Shown here: positions 44,059-52,332 of the stretch, in pieces
Layout of the letters: every line of letters starts with the position of its first letter
Numbering within the stretch: position 1 is the stretch's first letter
Assembly: GCF_001666755.1 (NCBI RefSeq)
Contig: NZ_LZJC01000089.1
Coordinates: forward strand, 1-64,000
Length of the DNA: 64,000 bases
Reading direction: 5' to 3'
Origin: Mycobacterium sp. E1214
Lineage (GTDB): Bacteria; Actinomycetota; Actinomycetes; Mycobacteriales; Mycobacteriaceae
Notes under the pieces: model-generated
The model's database searches: none
What the model was told of the DNA's origin: nothing
The model's input: only the letters and a program-made list of their open reading frames with translations
Translations under genes and position numbers: made by a program

Positions 44059-44078
44059 GTGAGAGAGTACTCACTCAC
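44059..44078. promoter_or_regulatory. TetR operator, 20-bp near-perfect palindrome
   Basis: GTGAGAGAGTACTCACTCAC is symmetric around GTAC, with only positions 6 and 15 mismatched. It ends directly before the ATG of the TetR gene on the minus strand. Site size and position fit TetR autorepression. Binding is inferred. Confidence 0.6.
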
Positions 44079-44234
44079 CGCGGTCCGACGCAAAACGCGT
44101 CGTCCTGACGGGGTGCGCCGAACGGGGGCGCTAGATTTCTGTGCAAAACACCCGGCGCTTCGCGGCGACCAATCGGTATTGCTGTGAGGGTGGTGTGGAG
44201 GCGGTCGGCATTCCCCGGCGCGTATCGCATCGCA

Positions 44235-45614
44235 ATGCACTCGAAGGAGGCCGACATTCCCGCATTACCGCATGTCCAGCTGCCGATGCGGGTGCTATCG
44301 CTGCGCACCATCGTCATCGTCGCCGCCCTGTCGGTGATGACCCTCGTGGTGCTGCTGGGCACGTGGGTGTGGGTGGGTGTCACCAACGATCAGTACAGCC
44401 AACTCGATCGGCGACTCGACTCGGTCAGCAGCCTGGGCGACATCAACACGCTGATCAACGGCGCCGAGCTGACCAGTCCGGACCGGCCCATGCCGGACGG
44501 CAACCTGGTGCGCACCGTGCGGCTTGCCGGGGTGACGGCGTCGGTGCCCGCCAACATCGTGCTGCCCGAGCTGCCCAACGGTTACGCGACTACCACCATC
44601 AACGGCGTGCAGTACCGGGTCCGGACCTTCACCGCGGGCCCGGCGTCCATCGCGCTGGCCGCGCCGGTGGCCGAGGCGCAGCACCGGATCAACGAACTTC
44701 ACCTGCGGGTGTTGCTGATCTGCGCCAGCGTGATCGGGGGCACGGTCGTCGTCGGTTGGGTGATCTCGTTGATCATGGTCAACCCGTTCCTGTTGCTGGC
44801 CCAGCAGGCGCGCGCCATCAATGCGCAGTCCAGCCCCGACGAGGTGCAGGTGCGCGGCGTGCGGGAGGCCGTCGAGATCGCCGAGGCTGTCGAAGGCATG
44901 CTGGCGCGCATCGGCAAGGAGCAACAGCGGACCAAGGCGGCGCTCGAATCGGCGCGCGACTTTGCGGCGGTCGCCTCGCACGAGCTGCGCACCCCGTTGA
45001 CGGCCATGCGCACCAACCTCGAGGTGCTGTCCACGTTGGACCTGCCGCCCGAACAGCGCCACGAGGTGATCGGTGACGTGATCCGCACGCAGAGCCGCAT
45101 CGAGGGCACCCTGACGGCGCTGGAGCGGCTGGCCCAGGGTGAGCTGACCACCGTCGACGACTTCGTCCCCTTCGACGTCACCGAGCTGCTGGACCGCGCC
45201 GCACACGACGCCCCGCGCATCTACCCCGATCTCGAGGTGTCGCTGGTGCCCTCGCCGACCGTCCTGATGGTGGGCTTGCCGACGGGGCTGCGGCTGGTCA
45301 TCGACAACGCCATCGCCAACGCCGTCAAGCACGGCAACGCCGGCAAGATTCAGCTTTCGGTCAGCAGTTCCGGCGCGGGCGTGGAGATCGCCGTCGACGA
45401 CGACGGCACCGGTGTTCCGGAAGCCGAGCGCGCGACGGTGTTCGAGCGGTTCACCCGCGGGTCGACGGCCTCGCGCTCGGGCTCGGGGCTGGGGTTGGCG
45501 TTGGTCGCCCAACAGGCCGAATTGCACGGCGGTACCGCGGCGCTGTACACCAGCCCGCTCGGTGGCACCCGATTGCTGCTGTTACTGGCGGGTGACGGAC
45601 GCGGCCCCGCGTAG
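44235..45614 (+). CDS. PrrB-like sensor histidine kinase, no partner regulator adjacent
   Basis: A 459-residue two-component kinase close in layout to M. tuberculosis PrrB. The first membrane segment follows MRVLSLRTIVIVAALSVMTLVVLL; an extracytoplasmic sensor region contains TINGVQYRVRTFT; a second segment (LLICASVIGGTVVVGWVISLIM) leads to a HAMP linker. The phospho-acceptor is His249 in ASHELRTPLTAMRTNLEVL. The N box is IDNAIANAVKHG, G1 is DDDGTGVP, and G2 is SGSGLGLALV. Start: ATG 44235 or 44286; AGGAGG at 44245-44250 suits neither well. No response regulator flanks it: a TetR gene lies upstream and an eccA2 remnant downstream. Confidence 0.85.
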   Translation: MHSKEADIPALPHVQLPMRVLSLRTIVIVAALSVMTLVVLLGTWVWVGVTNDQYSQLDRRLDSVSSLGDINTLINGAELTSPDRPMPDGNLVRTVRLAGVTASVPANIVLPELPNGYATTTINGVQYRVRTFTAGPASIALAAPVAEAQHRINELHLRVLLICASVIGGTVVVGWVISLIMVNPFLLLAQQARAINAQSSPDEVQVRGVREAVEIAEAVEGMLARIGKEQQRTKAALESARDFAAVASHELRTPLTAMRTNLEVLSTLDLPPEQRHEVIGDVIRTQSRIEGTLTALERLAQGELTTVDDFVPFDVTELLDRAAHDAPRIYPDLEVSLVPSPTVLMVGLPTGLRLVIDNAIANAVKHGNAGKIQLSVSSSGAGVEIAVDDDGTGVPEAERATVFERFTRGSTASRSGSGLGLALVAQQAELHGGTAALYTSPLGGTRLLLLLAGDGRGPA

Positions 45615-45826
45615 CGTCTCTCGAGCCGCACCGGCCCACCGTCGCAGCCCCGATAATCGGCTGCGATTGCGGAAATGGAATTGCACCGGTGTTATCCCGA
45701 CGAGATCGGCGCCCCGGATTTTTTGACGAAATAGTTAATTTCGCAATGCGGACCGCGGTGCAGGCACCTGACCAGCGCCGCAATAGCATTCACGCAGGAT
45801 TGTCGTAAGAGGGATCTGGGTATTAG
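45615..45826. other. Non-coding stretch at the boundary of the eccA2 remnant
   Basis: About 210 bp between the kinase and the eccA2 remnant. It contains no gene I can recognise. Part of it is AT-rich for this genome, with an inverted repeat CGAAAT/ATTTCG at 45727-45743 after a run of six T. No insertion-sequence ends or transposase fragments are seen. Probably the junction left by loss of the ESX-2 region. Confidence 0.5.
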
Positions 45827-46375
45827 TTCTACTCGCTGATCGAACGCCACCAGGACGGCACGCCCGACATGATCGGCATGGAGGCCGTCAACCAGCTCCT
45901 CGTCGCGCTGGAGGTGCACCGGTTCGACTTCTGTTTCATCGGTGCCGGATACGAGGACGAGGTCGACGCGTTCCTCACCGTGAACCCCGGTCTGGCCGGC
46001 CGATTCAACCGCAAGCTGAGGTTCGAGTCGTATTCGCCGGACGAGATCGTCGAGATCGCGAACCGCTACGCGACACCGCGCGCCAGCCTGCTCGACGAGG
46101 CCGCGCGCGAGACCTTCCTGGACGCCGCGACGACCATCCGCAACTACACCACCCCCGGCGGCCGGCACGGGATCGACGCCATGCAGAACGGCCGATTCGC
46201 CCGCAACGTCATCGAACGCGCCGAGGGGTTTCGCGACACCCGGGTCGTCGCGCAGAAACGTGCCGGACAGCCGGTCACGGTTGAGGACCTGCAGATCATC
46301 ACCGCCGCGGACATCCAGTCCGCGGTGCGCAGCGTGTGCTCGGACAATAGGGACATGGCCGCCATCGTCTGGTAG
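45827..46375 (+). pseudogene. eccA2: eccA2 remnant, C-terminal third only
   Basis: The frame from 45827 (just after an in-frame TAG) reads FYSLIERHQDGTPDMIGM and continues as the C-terminal 180 residues of EccA, the CbbX-type AAA ATPase of type VII systems: RFDFCFIGAGYEDEVDAFLTVNPGLAGRF, then FESYSPDEIVEIANRYA and NGRFARNVIERAEGFRDTR. The end RDMAAIVW and the YATPRAS segment match EccA2 (Rv3884c) of M. tuberculosis better than EccA1. In that species eccA2 also lies directly upstream of mycP1. A full EccA is about 620 residues, so Walker A and B and the N-terminal TPR part are missing here; the break falls at the Walker B position. The first ATG is 45869. Probably non-functional. Confidence 0.85.
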
Positions 46376-46545
46376 CAACCGCAACGGAACGGCTTGTCCA
46401 CCAAACGTTTCGGCGCAGTTCACCTGGGCGCCGTCGGCCGGCTCCCGCTCGGTGAAACGCCGCGTCGGCGGGGCGGCAATGCTTAAGATGCACCCGGGCG
46501 CCGAGCCCGCTGCCGTCGCCCCGCACGACGCGGCGGGCGTGGCCG

Positions 46546-46565
46546 GCGCCGAGCTGAATGGATGG
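46546..46565 (+). repeat. Copy 1 of a 20-bp direct repeat flanking mycP1-eccE1
   Basis: GCGCCGAGCTGAATGGATGG differs at only two positions from GCGCTGAGCTGAACGGATGG at 49314-49333, in the same orientation. It lies ten bases before the mycP1 start. The two copies bracket the 2.7 kb mycP1-eccE1 segment exactly. Confidence 0.65.
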
Positions 46566-46576
46566 AGTGTCCGCCG

Positions 46577-47938
46577 GTGCACCGTCTCTGGTCGATCGCG
46601 GTGGCGCTGACGTTCGTGGCGTTGACCGCACCGCCGGTGCGGGCGGTCGCGCCGCCGTCGATAGATCCGGGCGCCGTGCCACCGGACGTGACCGGGCCCG
46701 ACCAGCCGCTCGAACAGCGTCGCGTCTGTAAGGCGCCGTTGACATTGCCGGGCACGAACTTTCGCGACCCGCCGTGGGGCAACGCCTACCTCGGCGTCGC
46801 CGGTGCACACCGGTTCGCGACCGGCGCCGGTGTGACGGTGGCGGTGATCGACACCGGCGTGGACGCCTCGCCGCGCGTGCCGGCCGAGGCGGGCGGCGAC
46901 TTCGTCGTTCCCGACGGCAACGGCCTGACCGATTGCGACGCTCATGGAACGTTGATCGCGTCCATCATCGCTGCCCGGCCCGCCCTCACCGACGGGTTCG
47001 TCGGGGTGGCACCCGACGCCCGGCTGATCTCGGTGCGCCAGACCTCGGAGGCCTACGAGCCCAAGGACGGCCAGCAGAACCAGAACGACCCGAATTCCTC
47101 ACCCGCGGCCGGCTCGATCCGCAGCCTGGCCCGAGCCGTCGTGCACGCCGCCAACATGGGCGCCAACGTGATCAACATCAGCGAAGCCGCCTGCTTCCAG
47201 GCGCGAAAGCCGGTGGACGAAACGACATTGGGCGCCGCCATCAATTACGCGGTCAACGAGAAGAACATCGTGATCGTCGCCGCGGCCGGCAACACCGGCG
47301 GCGACTGCGCCCAGAACCCGCCGCCCGACCCGTCGCGGCCCGGCGACCCGCGAGGCTGGGAGCAGGTGCAGACGATCGTGTCGCCGGCCTGGTACACGCC
47401 GATGGTGTTGTCCGTCGGCGGCGTCGGGCAAAACGGCGCGCCCAGCCCCTTCTCGATGCACGGCCCGTGGCTCGGAGCCGCCGCACCGGCGGAGAACATC
47501 GTCGCCCTCGGTCCCGAAGGCGAGCCCGTCGACGCGCTGCCCGGAAAGGACGGCCCGGTGCCGATCGCCGGGACGTCGTTCGCCGCGGCGTACGTCTCGG
47601 GACTTGCGGCGCTGCTGCGCCAGAAGTTCCCCGAACTGCCGCCGGCACAGATCATCAACCGCATCACGGCCAGCGCCCGGCACCCCGGCGGTGGCGTCGA
47701 CGACGCCGTGGGTGCCGGCACGGTCGACGCGATCGCCGCACTCACCTGGGACATCCCGGCCGCGACTGCGGCGCCCGCTCCGCCACTGATCGTCAACCGG
47801 ATTCACCCGCCGGTCCCGGCGCCGGGGCCCGACCATGGGCCGATCACCGCCGTCGTCGGTGGCGTCGCCGCGATGCTGGTGGTGCTCGGGCTGGCCGCCC
47901 TGACCCGACAGGCCCTGCGAAGGCGCGAATCCCCATGA
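46577..47938 (+). CDS. mycP1: MycP1, membrane-anchored mycosin protease of ESX-1
   Basis: A 453-residue subtilisin-like serine protease. The signal peptide is HRLWSIAVALTFVALTAPPVRAV, and the propeptide-like segment IDPGAVPPDVTGPDQPLEQRRVC is conserved with M. tuberculosis MycP1. The catalytic triad is Asp92 (VIDTGVDASPR), His123 (DCDAHGT) and Ser334 (AGTSFAAAYVSG). The C-terminal membrane segment is AVVGGVAAMLVVLGLAAL. MycP1 stabilises the secretion complex and trims the substrate EspB. The GTG at 46577 is chosen by alignment with the known N-terminus; an ATG at 46562 adds five residues. eccE1 overlaps its stop by four bases. Confidence 0.95.
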   Translation: MHRLWSIAVALTFVALTAPPVRAVAPPSIDPGAVPPDVTGPDQPLEQRRVCKAPLTLPGTNFRDPPWGNAYLGVAGAHRFATGAGVTVAVIDTGVDASPRVPAEAGGDFVVPDGNGLTDCDAHGTLIASIIAARPALTDGFVGVAPDARLISVRQTSEAYEPKDGQQNQNDPNSSPAAGSIRSLARAVVHAANMGANVINISEAACFQARKPVDETTLGAAINYAVNEKNIVIVAAAGNTGGDCAQNPPPDPSRPGDPRGWEQVQTIVSPAWYTPMVLSVGGVGQNGAPSPFSMHGPWLGAAAPAENIVALGPEGEPVDALPGKDGPVPIAGTSFAAAYVSGLAALLRQKFPELPPAQIINRITASARHPGGGVDDAVGAGTVDAIAALTWDIPAATAAPAPPLIVNRIHPPVPAPGPDHGPITAVVGGVAAMLVVLGLAALTRQALRRRESP

Positions 47939-49320
47939 GCGGGTGGCGGATACGATTCGGCATCGGGCACGCCCTCGTTGTCGCGGCGGTCGCCCCGGTA
48001 TGCGTCCTGGTGTTCCGCGGCACCCGGTATCCCTGGGGCGGGCCGGCGCTGGTGGCGGTGGCCACGCTGGTGGCCCTGGTGACCTTCCGCGGTCGGCGGC
48101 TCACCGGATGGCTGGCGGCGATGTGGGCGTGGCTGGTGCGGCACCGCAGGCCGCCCGACATTCCCTCGGAACCCGCCGTCGGCGCCACGGTCCAGCCCGG
48201 AGATCACGTCGCCGTACGCTGGGAGGGCGAATTCCTGGTCGCTGTCCTCGAACTCGTACCGCGACCGTTTACCCCGACCGTCATCGTCGACGGCAAGGCC
48301 CACACCGATGACGTGGTGGACACCTGCCTACTGGAACGCCTGCTGTCGACCAACTGTCCCGATCTGGCGGCCGATGTCGTCTCGGCCGGCTACCGAGCGG
48401 GCAAGCCCGCCTCGGCGGAGCTGGGCGCCCTGTATCGACAGGTGACCGGCAGCGATCCGGCCCCGGCACACCGCCGGACCTGGATCATGCTACGGGCCGA
48501 GCCGCACCGCGCGGACCGCTCGGCCCGGCGGCGCGACGACGGGGTGGCGGGGCTGGCCCGATACCTGGTGGCGTCGGCGACCCGGATCGCCGACCAACTC
48601 GCCGCGCACGGCATCGACGCCGTGTGCGGGCGCAGCTTCGACGACTACGACCACGCCACCGAGATCGGCTTCGAACGCGAGAAGTGGTCGAACATTAAGG
48701 GCAGCAACGGTTTCACCGCGGCATACACCGCACCCGGCGGGCCGGATGTGTGGTGGTCCGCCCCGGCCGAGCGAACCGTCACCCGGGTCCGGGTGGTTGC
48801 GGGCCGGGCACCGCAGTCGACGGTATTGCTGACCACCGCCGAAAAGCCAACTAAAGTACCGGGTTTCACCCGGCTGTCGGGTGGTCAGCGGGCGGCGCTG
48901 CAAGGCCAGACGCTGGTGCCCGACAAGCACCACCAGCTGCCGATCGGGTCGGCCGGCGTCCTGGTCGGCGAGACAGCCGCCCACTGCCCCGTCTACCTGC
49001 CGCTCGACGACGTCGACGCCAGCATCACGTTCGGGGACGCCCGGGCGTTCCTGCAATTCACCGTGCGGGCGGCCGCCGCGGGCGGGACCGTGACGCTCGG
49101 AGTGCGATTCCAGCGGTTGGCGGCGCTGATCGGTGCGCACGTGGGCGCGGAGTCCAAGGTGGCGTGGCCGCATGCCACCACCTACCTCGGTCGCCACCCG
49201 GGCGTGGCCCGAGTCAGCCTGCGGCCCAACGCCGTCAGCACACCGCGGCACCGCCAGCTCCCGATCCGCCCCCTGTCGGTCCCCGACGAGAGCCGCTACC
49301 GCAACGCGCTACCGCGCTGA
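47935..49320 (+). CDS. eccE1: EccE1, ESX-1 membrane complex component
   Basis: A 461-residue membrane protein. Two hydrophobic segments near the N-terminus (GHALVVAAVAPVCVLVF and GGPALVAVATLVALVTF) are followed by the motif GRRLTGWLAAMWAWLVRHRRPP and a long extramembrane region containing VRWEGEFLVAVLELVPRPFTPTVI, which fits the EccE family. EccE sits at the edge of the type VII channel built by EccB, EccC, EccD and EccE. It starts with an ATG overlapping the mycP1 TGA (ATGA), so the two are translationally coupled. Its neighbour downstream here is espL, whereas in M. tuberculosis it is espB. Confidence 0.92.
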   Translation: MSGWRIRFGIGHALVVAAVAPVCVLVFRGTRYPWGGPALVAVATLVALVTFRGRRLTGWLAAMWAWLVRHRRPPDIPSEPAVGATVQPGDHVAVRWEGEFLVAVLELVPRPFTPTVIVDGKAHTDDVVDTCLLERLLSTNCPDLAADVVSAGYRAGKPASAELGALYRQVTGSDPAPAHRRTWIMLRAEPHRADRSARRRDDGVAGLARYLVASATRIADQLAAHGIDAVCGRSFDDYDHATEIGFEREKWSNIKGSNGFTAAYTAPGGPDVWWSAPAERTVTRVRVVAGRAPQSTVLLTTAEKPTKVPGFTRLSGGQRAALQGQTLVPDKHHQLPIGSAGVLVGETAAHCPVYLPLDDVDASITFGDARAFLQFTVRAAAAGGTVTLGVRFQRLAALIGAHVGAESKVAWPHATTYLGRHPGVARVSLRPNAVSTPRHRQLPIRPLSVPDESRYRNALPR

Positions 49321-49333
49321 GCTGAACGGATGG
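49314..49333 (+). repeat. Copy 2 of the 20-bp direct repeat flanking mycP1-eccE1
   Basis: GCGCTGAGCTGAACGGATGG overlaps the eccE1 stop codon. It matches 18 of 20 bases of the copy at 46546-46565. See that entry. Confidence 0.65.
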
Positions 49334-49466
49334 CAAACGTTGTGGGAGCGGCGGGTTGCGCCCGTGGTCGGCGTCGGGCATCCCCCCGCATTCGGTCGCC
49401 GCGGCCGGTCAGTGCCCCTACACTGAGGGCCTGCCGAGGCGCGACCGACGTAAAGGATCCCTGCAG

Positions 49467-49817
49467 ATGAGCAACCCCGAAACGCACCCGCAAGTGGCCC
49501 AGACGTTGGCGGAATTCGAGCGGTTCACCAAGGCCCTCGAAGACCAGATGAACCGAACCAACACGCAATCGTTCACGGCGACAGACGAAGCCGAGACCGT
49601 CGAAGTGACCATCGACGGGCACCGCAAGCTCACCGACCTGCGGATCGAGGACGGCCTGCTGCGGCTGGGCGCCGAGGAGGTGCAAGACCGGATCAACGAG
49701 GCGCTGCTCAAGGCCCAGGCCGGCGCGTCGGACGCCATCCAAACGCAGCAGGCGCAGCTGTTCGCCTCGCTGAACGAGATCGTCGGGTCGCTGCAAAACG
49801 CGGTGAGCCTGTCCTGA
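49467..49817 (+). CDS. espL: EspL, ESX-1 associated YbaB-like protein
   Basis: A 116-residue protein starting MSNPETHPQVAQTLAEFERFTKALEDQMNRTNTQSFTATDEAETVEVTIDGHRKLTDLRIEDGLLRLGAEEVQDRINEALLKAQAGAS. The TDEAETVEVTI(N/D)GH and LRIEDGLL blocks match EspL (Rv3880c, 115 residues). The YbaB/EbfC fold is often linked to DNA binding, and EspL is reported to stabilise EspE/EspF in M. marinum. It sits directly after eccE1 instead of between espB and espK. The ATG is at 49467. The sulfotransferase gene begins 31 bp downstream. Confidence 0.9.
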   Translation: MSNPETHPQVAQTLAEFERFTKALEDQMNRTNTQSFTATDEAETVEVTIDGHRKLTDLRIEDGLLRLGAEEVQDRINEALLKAQAGASDAIQTQQAQLFASLNEIVGSLQNAVSLS

Positions 49818-49848
49818 GCGAAACACGTTCCGCCGCAGTGCCGTCGGT

Positions 49849-50688
49849 GTGGCGCTGAGCCCGCGGACACCGGCCGTGCAGCTGTTCGTGGTGGGGCCTC
49901 CCCGCTCCGGGCTGACCATTGTCACCCAGTTCCTCAACCGCCACCGGGACGTGGTGATCTTCGACGAGATCGACCTCCTGCAGATCGACCGATTCGGCGG
50001 GCGGCCGCTCGGCACCTTGCACGCCTTCCTCGCCGAGCGCGGCGTGCTGAACACCTACCAGCGGCGCGCCCGGGAGACCGGTGATCCCGCCGCGGCGCTG
50101 CGCTCGGTCATGGGCATCGTCACCCGGCCGCGCACCATCTGGGGCGAAAAAAATCCCCGCTATGCCACGGGGCTTGCCGCCCTGCGGCGGTGCTTTCCCG
50201 GAGCCGTCGTGTTGTTCGTGCTGCGTGACCCGCGGGAGATCGTCAATTCCTGCCTGCGACATCGCGATTCCCCCGTGCGCAGCGACGCCGACTTCTGGAT
50301 CAAAGACACCGTCACCGACGCGCTGACCCAGGTCGAGAGGCACCTGGAACCGGTGCACTCCGGGGCGGCCGACGTCGTCGTCCTGCGCTACGAGGCGTTC
50401 ACCGCCCGGCCGACGGCGGCGCTGGCCGCCGCGCTGGGTCGGTGGGGCCTGACACCGGCCAACGGCGTTGCCTCGCTGACCCACCCGGCACCAGAGACGG
50501 TAGGTGACCATCAGTTCTTCCGGGACGGCGCCGCCCTGCCGTGGAAGGCCGCCAACCTGCGCCCGTTGCTGCCCAACCGGCCGGCCGGTGACCGCGTCGA
50601 CGCCGGCGACCCCGCCTGGGACCACGTGGAAGCCCTCGCGCGGCGCTTCGGATATGGCGGTGCGGCGCCGACGCGGGCGGTCCGATGA
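49849..50688 (+). CDS. Sulfotransferase-family protein inside ESX-1
   Basis: A 279-residue cytosolic-type sulfotransferase. The 5'-phosphosulfate loop is VVGPPRSGLTIVTQFL (residues 14-29), and the 3'-phosphate motif is LFVLRDPREIVNSCLRH with Arg126-Arg129. It would move sulfate from PAPS to a sugar or lipid hydroxyl. The second half includes DVVVLRYEAFTARPTAAL, typical of this fold. The GTG at 49849 starts it 31 bp after espL, and its TGA overlaps the ATG of the GT9 gene (ATGA), so it belongs to the ESX transcript. It is not part of any ESX-1 locus I know. Confidence 0.83.
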   Translation: MALSPRTPAVQLFVVGPPRSGLTIVTQFLNRHRDVVIFDEIDLLQIDRFGGRPLGTLHAFLAERGVLNTYQRRARETGDPAAALRSVMGIVTRPRTIWGEKNPRYATGLAALRRCFPGAVVLFVLRDPREIVNSCLRHRDSPVRSDADFWIKDTVTDALTQVERHLEPVHSGAADVVVLRYEAFTARPTAALAAALGRWGLTPANGVASLTHPAPETVGDHQFFRDGAALPWKAANLRPLLPNRPAGDRVDAGDPAWDHVEALARRFGYGGAAPTRAVR

Positions 50689-52325
50689 CCACCCGCCGGC
50701 GAGACACCGGCTCGCTGGCATGCGACCCGGAAGCCGTCGTAGCCCCCGCGCCGAGGGCGCTGCTGGGAGTCGACAAGCCCGCGGTGTGCTTCCTGTCGAA
50801 CATCGGCGATGCCGTGCTGATGCTGCCGGCGCTGCGGGCCTTAGCGGAACTGTTCACCGAACCACTCACGCTGATCTGCCCGGCGGTGGTGTACGACCTG
50901 TGTTTCCGCGAGGTCAGCGATCGCCACGTCGACACCACGGGGCTGCCGTTGACCGGCCCCCGCCCCCTGCCGGGCGTGGCGCCTCGAGCGGTGGACTACG
51001 ACTCGCTGGCGGCGCGGATCGGTCCCGTCGACGTCTTCATCGATACGTTGACGTGGAACGCGTTGTCGAGCACGGTGATACGTCCCCTGGTGCACCGCCT
51101 GTCGCCCACGACCACGATCGGCTTTCCCACCGACGACGGCTACGACTTCGTGATCGCCAAAGAGGACTGCCACGCCGCCGACCTGAGCTTCAAGCTGGTG
51201 CGCCTGTTCGACCCCGCGTTGCGGATCGAGGACTACGCCGGACCGTTGCCGCTGCCGCCTCGGGTGGTCGAGCAGGCCCGCCGGGTGCGCGCTGCCGTCC
51301 CGGCTGGCACCAAGGTGTTGGTCGTGCACGCCGACACGGACTGGGCGGACAAGCGCTGGCCGATCACGAGATTCACCGCGCTGCTCGACCAGTTCCTGGC
51401 GCGCCACCCCGATTTCGTCGTCTGGGTCGTCGGGATGGGCCACGAGAGCCTCGACGCCGGGCGAGAGGGCCGGCGCGTCTATTCCCGTCTCGGGTTGCCG
51501 CTCGACCTGACCATGGCTCTGGTCGCACAGGCCGACCTGTTCTTGGGTGTGGACTCGTCGATGCTGCACGCCGCCGATCTGGCCCGGGTGCCCGGCGTCG
51601 GCCTGTTCGGTCCGACCCGCGCGGCAACGTGGGGCTTCAGGTTCGGGCCGCATCGCCACGTCGAGCGGGCGTCGACGGCAAAGATCACCGTGGCCGAGGT
51701 GCTCGCCGCGCTGGACGACCTGGCCGGCGCACCGGCGCCACGCGAACGGGCCGGCCGGACAGCCGATCCGGCCGAGGACCCGCTGCTCGGCGCCGTGCTC
51801 CGGTTCCGCGACGCGGCGCAGGCGTGGCATGACGAGCCGCCGTCGGTGCCACCGGGTGAGGGCGACGCCGGCGCACGGGCGTTGGGCCTGCACGCCGTGA
51901 ATTTCGTGCTGTGGCATCACGAGGACGCCGTGCGCCGGGCCGGCATCGACGACGGTGAGGTGGCGCGCCGCAAGCGCAGCATCGACGAGCTCAATGCCCG
52001 GCGCAACGCCGCCGTCGAGGACATCGACGCGACCCTGCTGGCCGAGTCGGCCGCCGTCGACGGCGCGCCGCTGCGAAGCGAGACGCCCGGCTCGATCGTC
52101 GATCGGTTATCCGTCCTTGCGCTGCGGATCGCGCACACGGCGCGGGATGCCGAGCACGCTTCCCGTCGTGAGGTTCTCGAGGAGCAATACGCCGACCTCT
52201 TTCGCGCATTGACCGAGTACCTGGCGGCGCTGCGCAGCGGTCGGCTCCGGTTCGGGGTGTACCGGCAGTTCAAGTCCGCGGCGCAACGGCAGCGCTGCGC
52301 GCTCTTCGACGGGCGGGAGGGTTGA
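50685..52325 (+). CDS. GT9 glycosyltransferase fused to a DUF4254 domain
   Basis: A 546-residue protein. Residues 1 to about 345 form a GT9 (heptosyltransferase-like) unit: VCFLSNIGDAVLMLPALRAL near the N-terminus, VVHADTDWADKRWPITRFTALLDQFL in the middle, and LFLGVDSSMLHAADLARVPGVGLFGPTRAATWGF as the donor-binding block. Residues from about 365 to 545 match DUF4254: LHAVNFVLWHHEDAVRRAGIDDGEVARRKRSIDELNARRNAAVEDIDATLL and TPGSIVDRLSVLALRIAH. Both parts are complete. GT9 enzymes add heptose or other sugars from nucleotide donors. The ATG overlaps the sulfotransferase stop. Confidence 0.85.
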   Translation: MTTRRRDTGSLACDPEAVVAPAPRALLGVDKPAVCFLSNIGDAVLMLPALRALAELFTEPLTLICPAVVYDLCFREVSDRHVDTTGLPLTGPRPLPGVAPRAVDYDSLAARIGPVDVFIDTLTWNALSSTVIRPLVHRLSPTTTIGFPTDDGYDFVIAKEDCHAADLSFKLVRLFDPALRIEDYAGPLPLPPRVVEQARRVRAAVPAGTKVLVVHADTDWADKRWPITRFTALLDQFLARHPDFVVWVVGMGHESLDAGREGRRVYSRLGLPLDLTMALVAQADLFLGVDSSMLHAADLARVPGVGLFGPTRAATWGFRFGPHRHVERASTAKITVAEVLAALDDLAGAPAPRERAGRTADPAEDPLLGAVLRFRDAAQAWHDEPPSVPPGEGDAGARALGLHAVNFVLWHHEDAVRRAGIDDGEVARRKRSIDELNARRNAAVEDIDATLLAESAAVDGAPLRSETPGSIVDRLSVLALRIAHTARDAEHASRREVLEEQYADLFRALTEYLAALRSGRLRFGVYRQFKSAAQRQRCALFDGREG

Positions 52326-52332
52326 CGGTGCC

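Noticed and set aside
45615..45826. Insertion sequence at the ESX-2 scar
   Set aside because: No transposase fragment or terminal inverted repeats; only one short inverted repeat is found.
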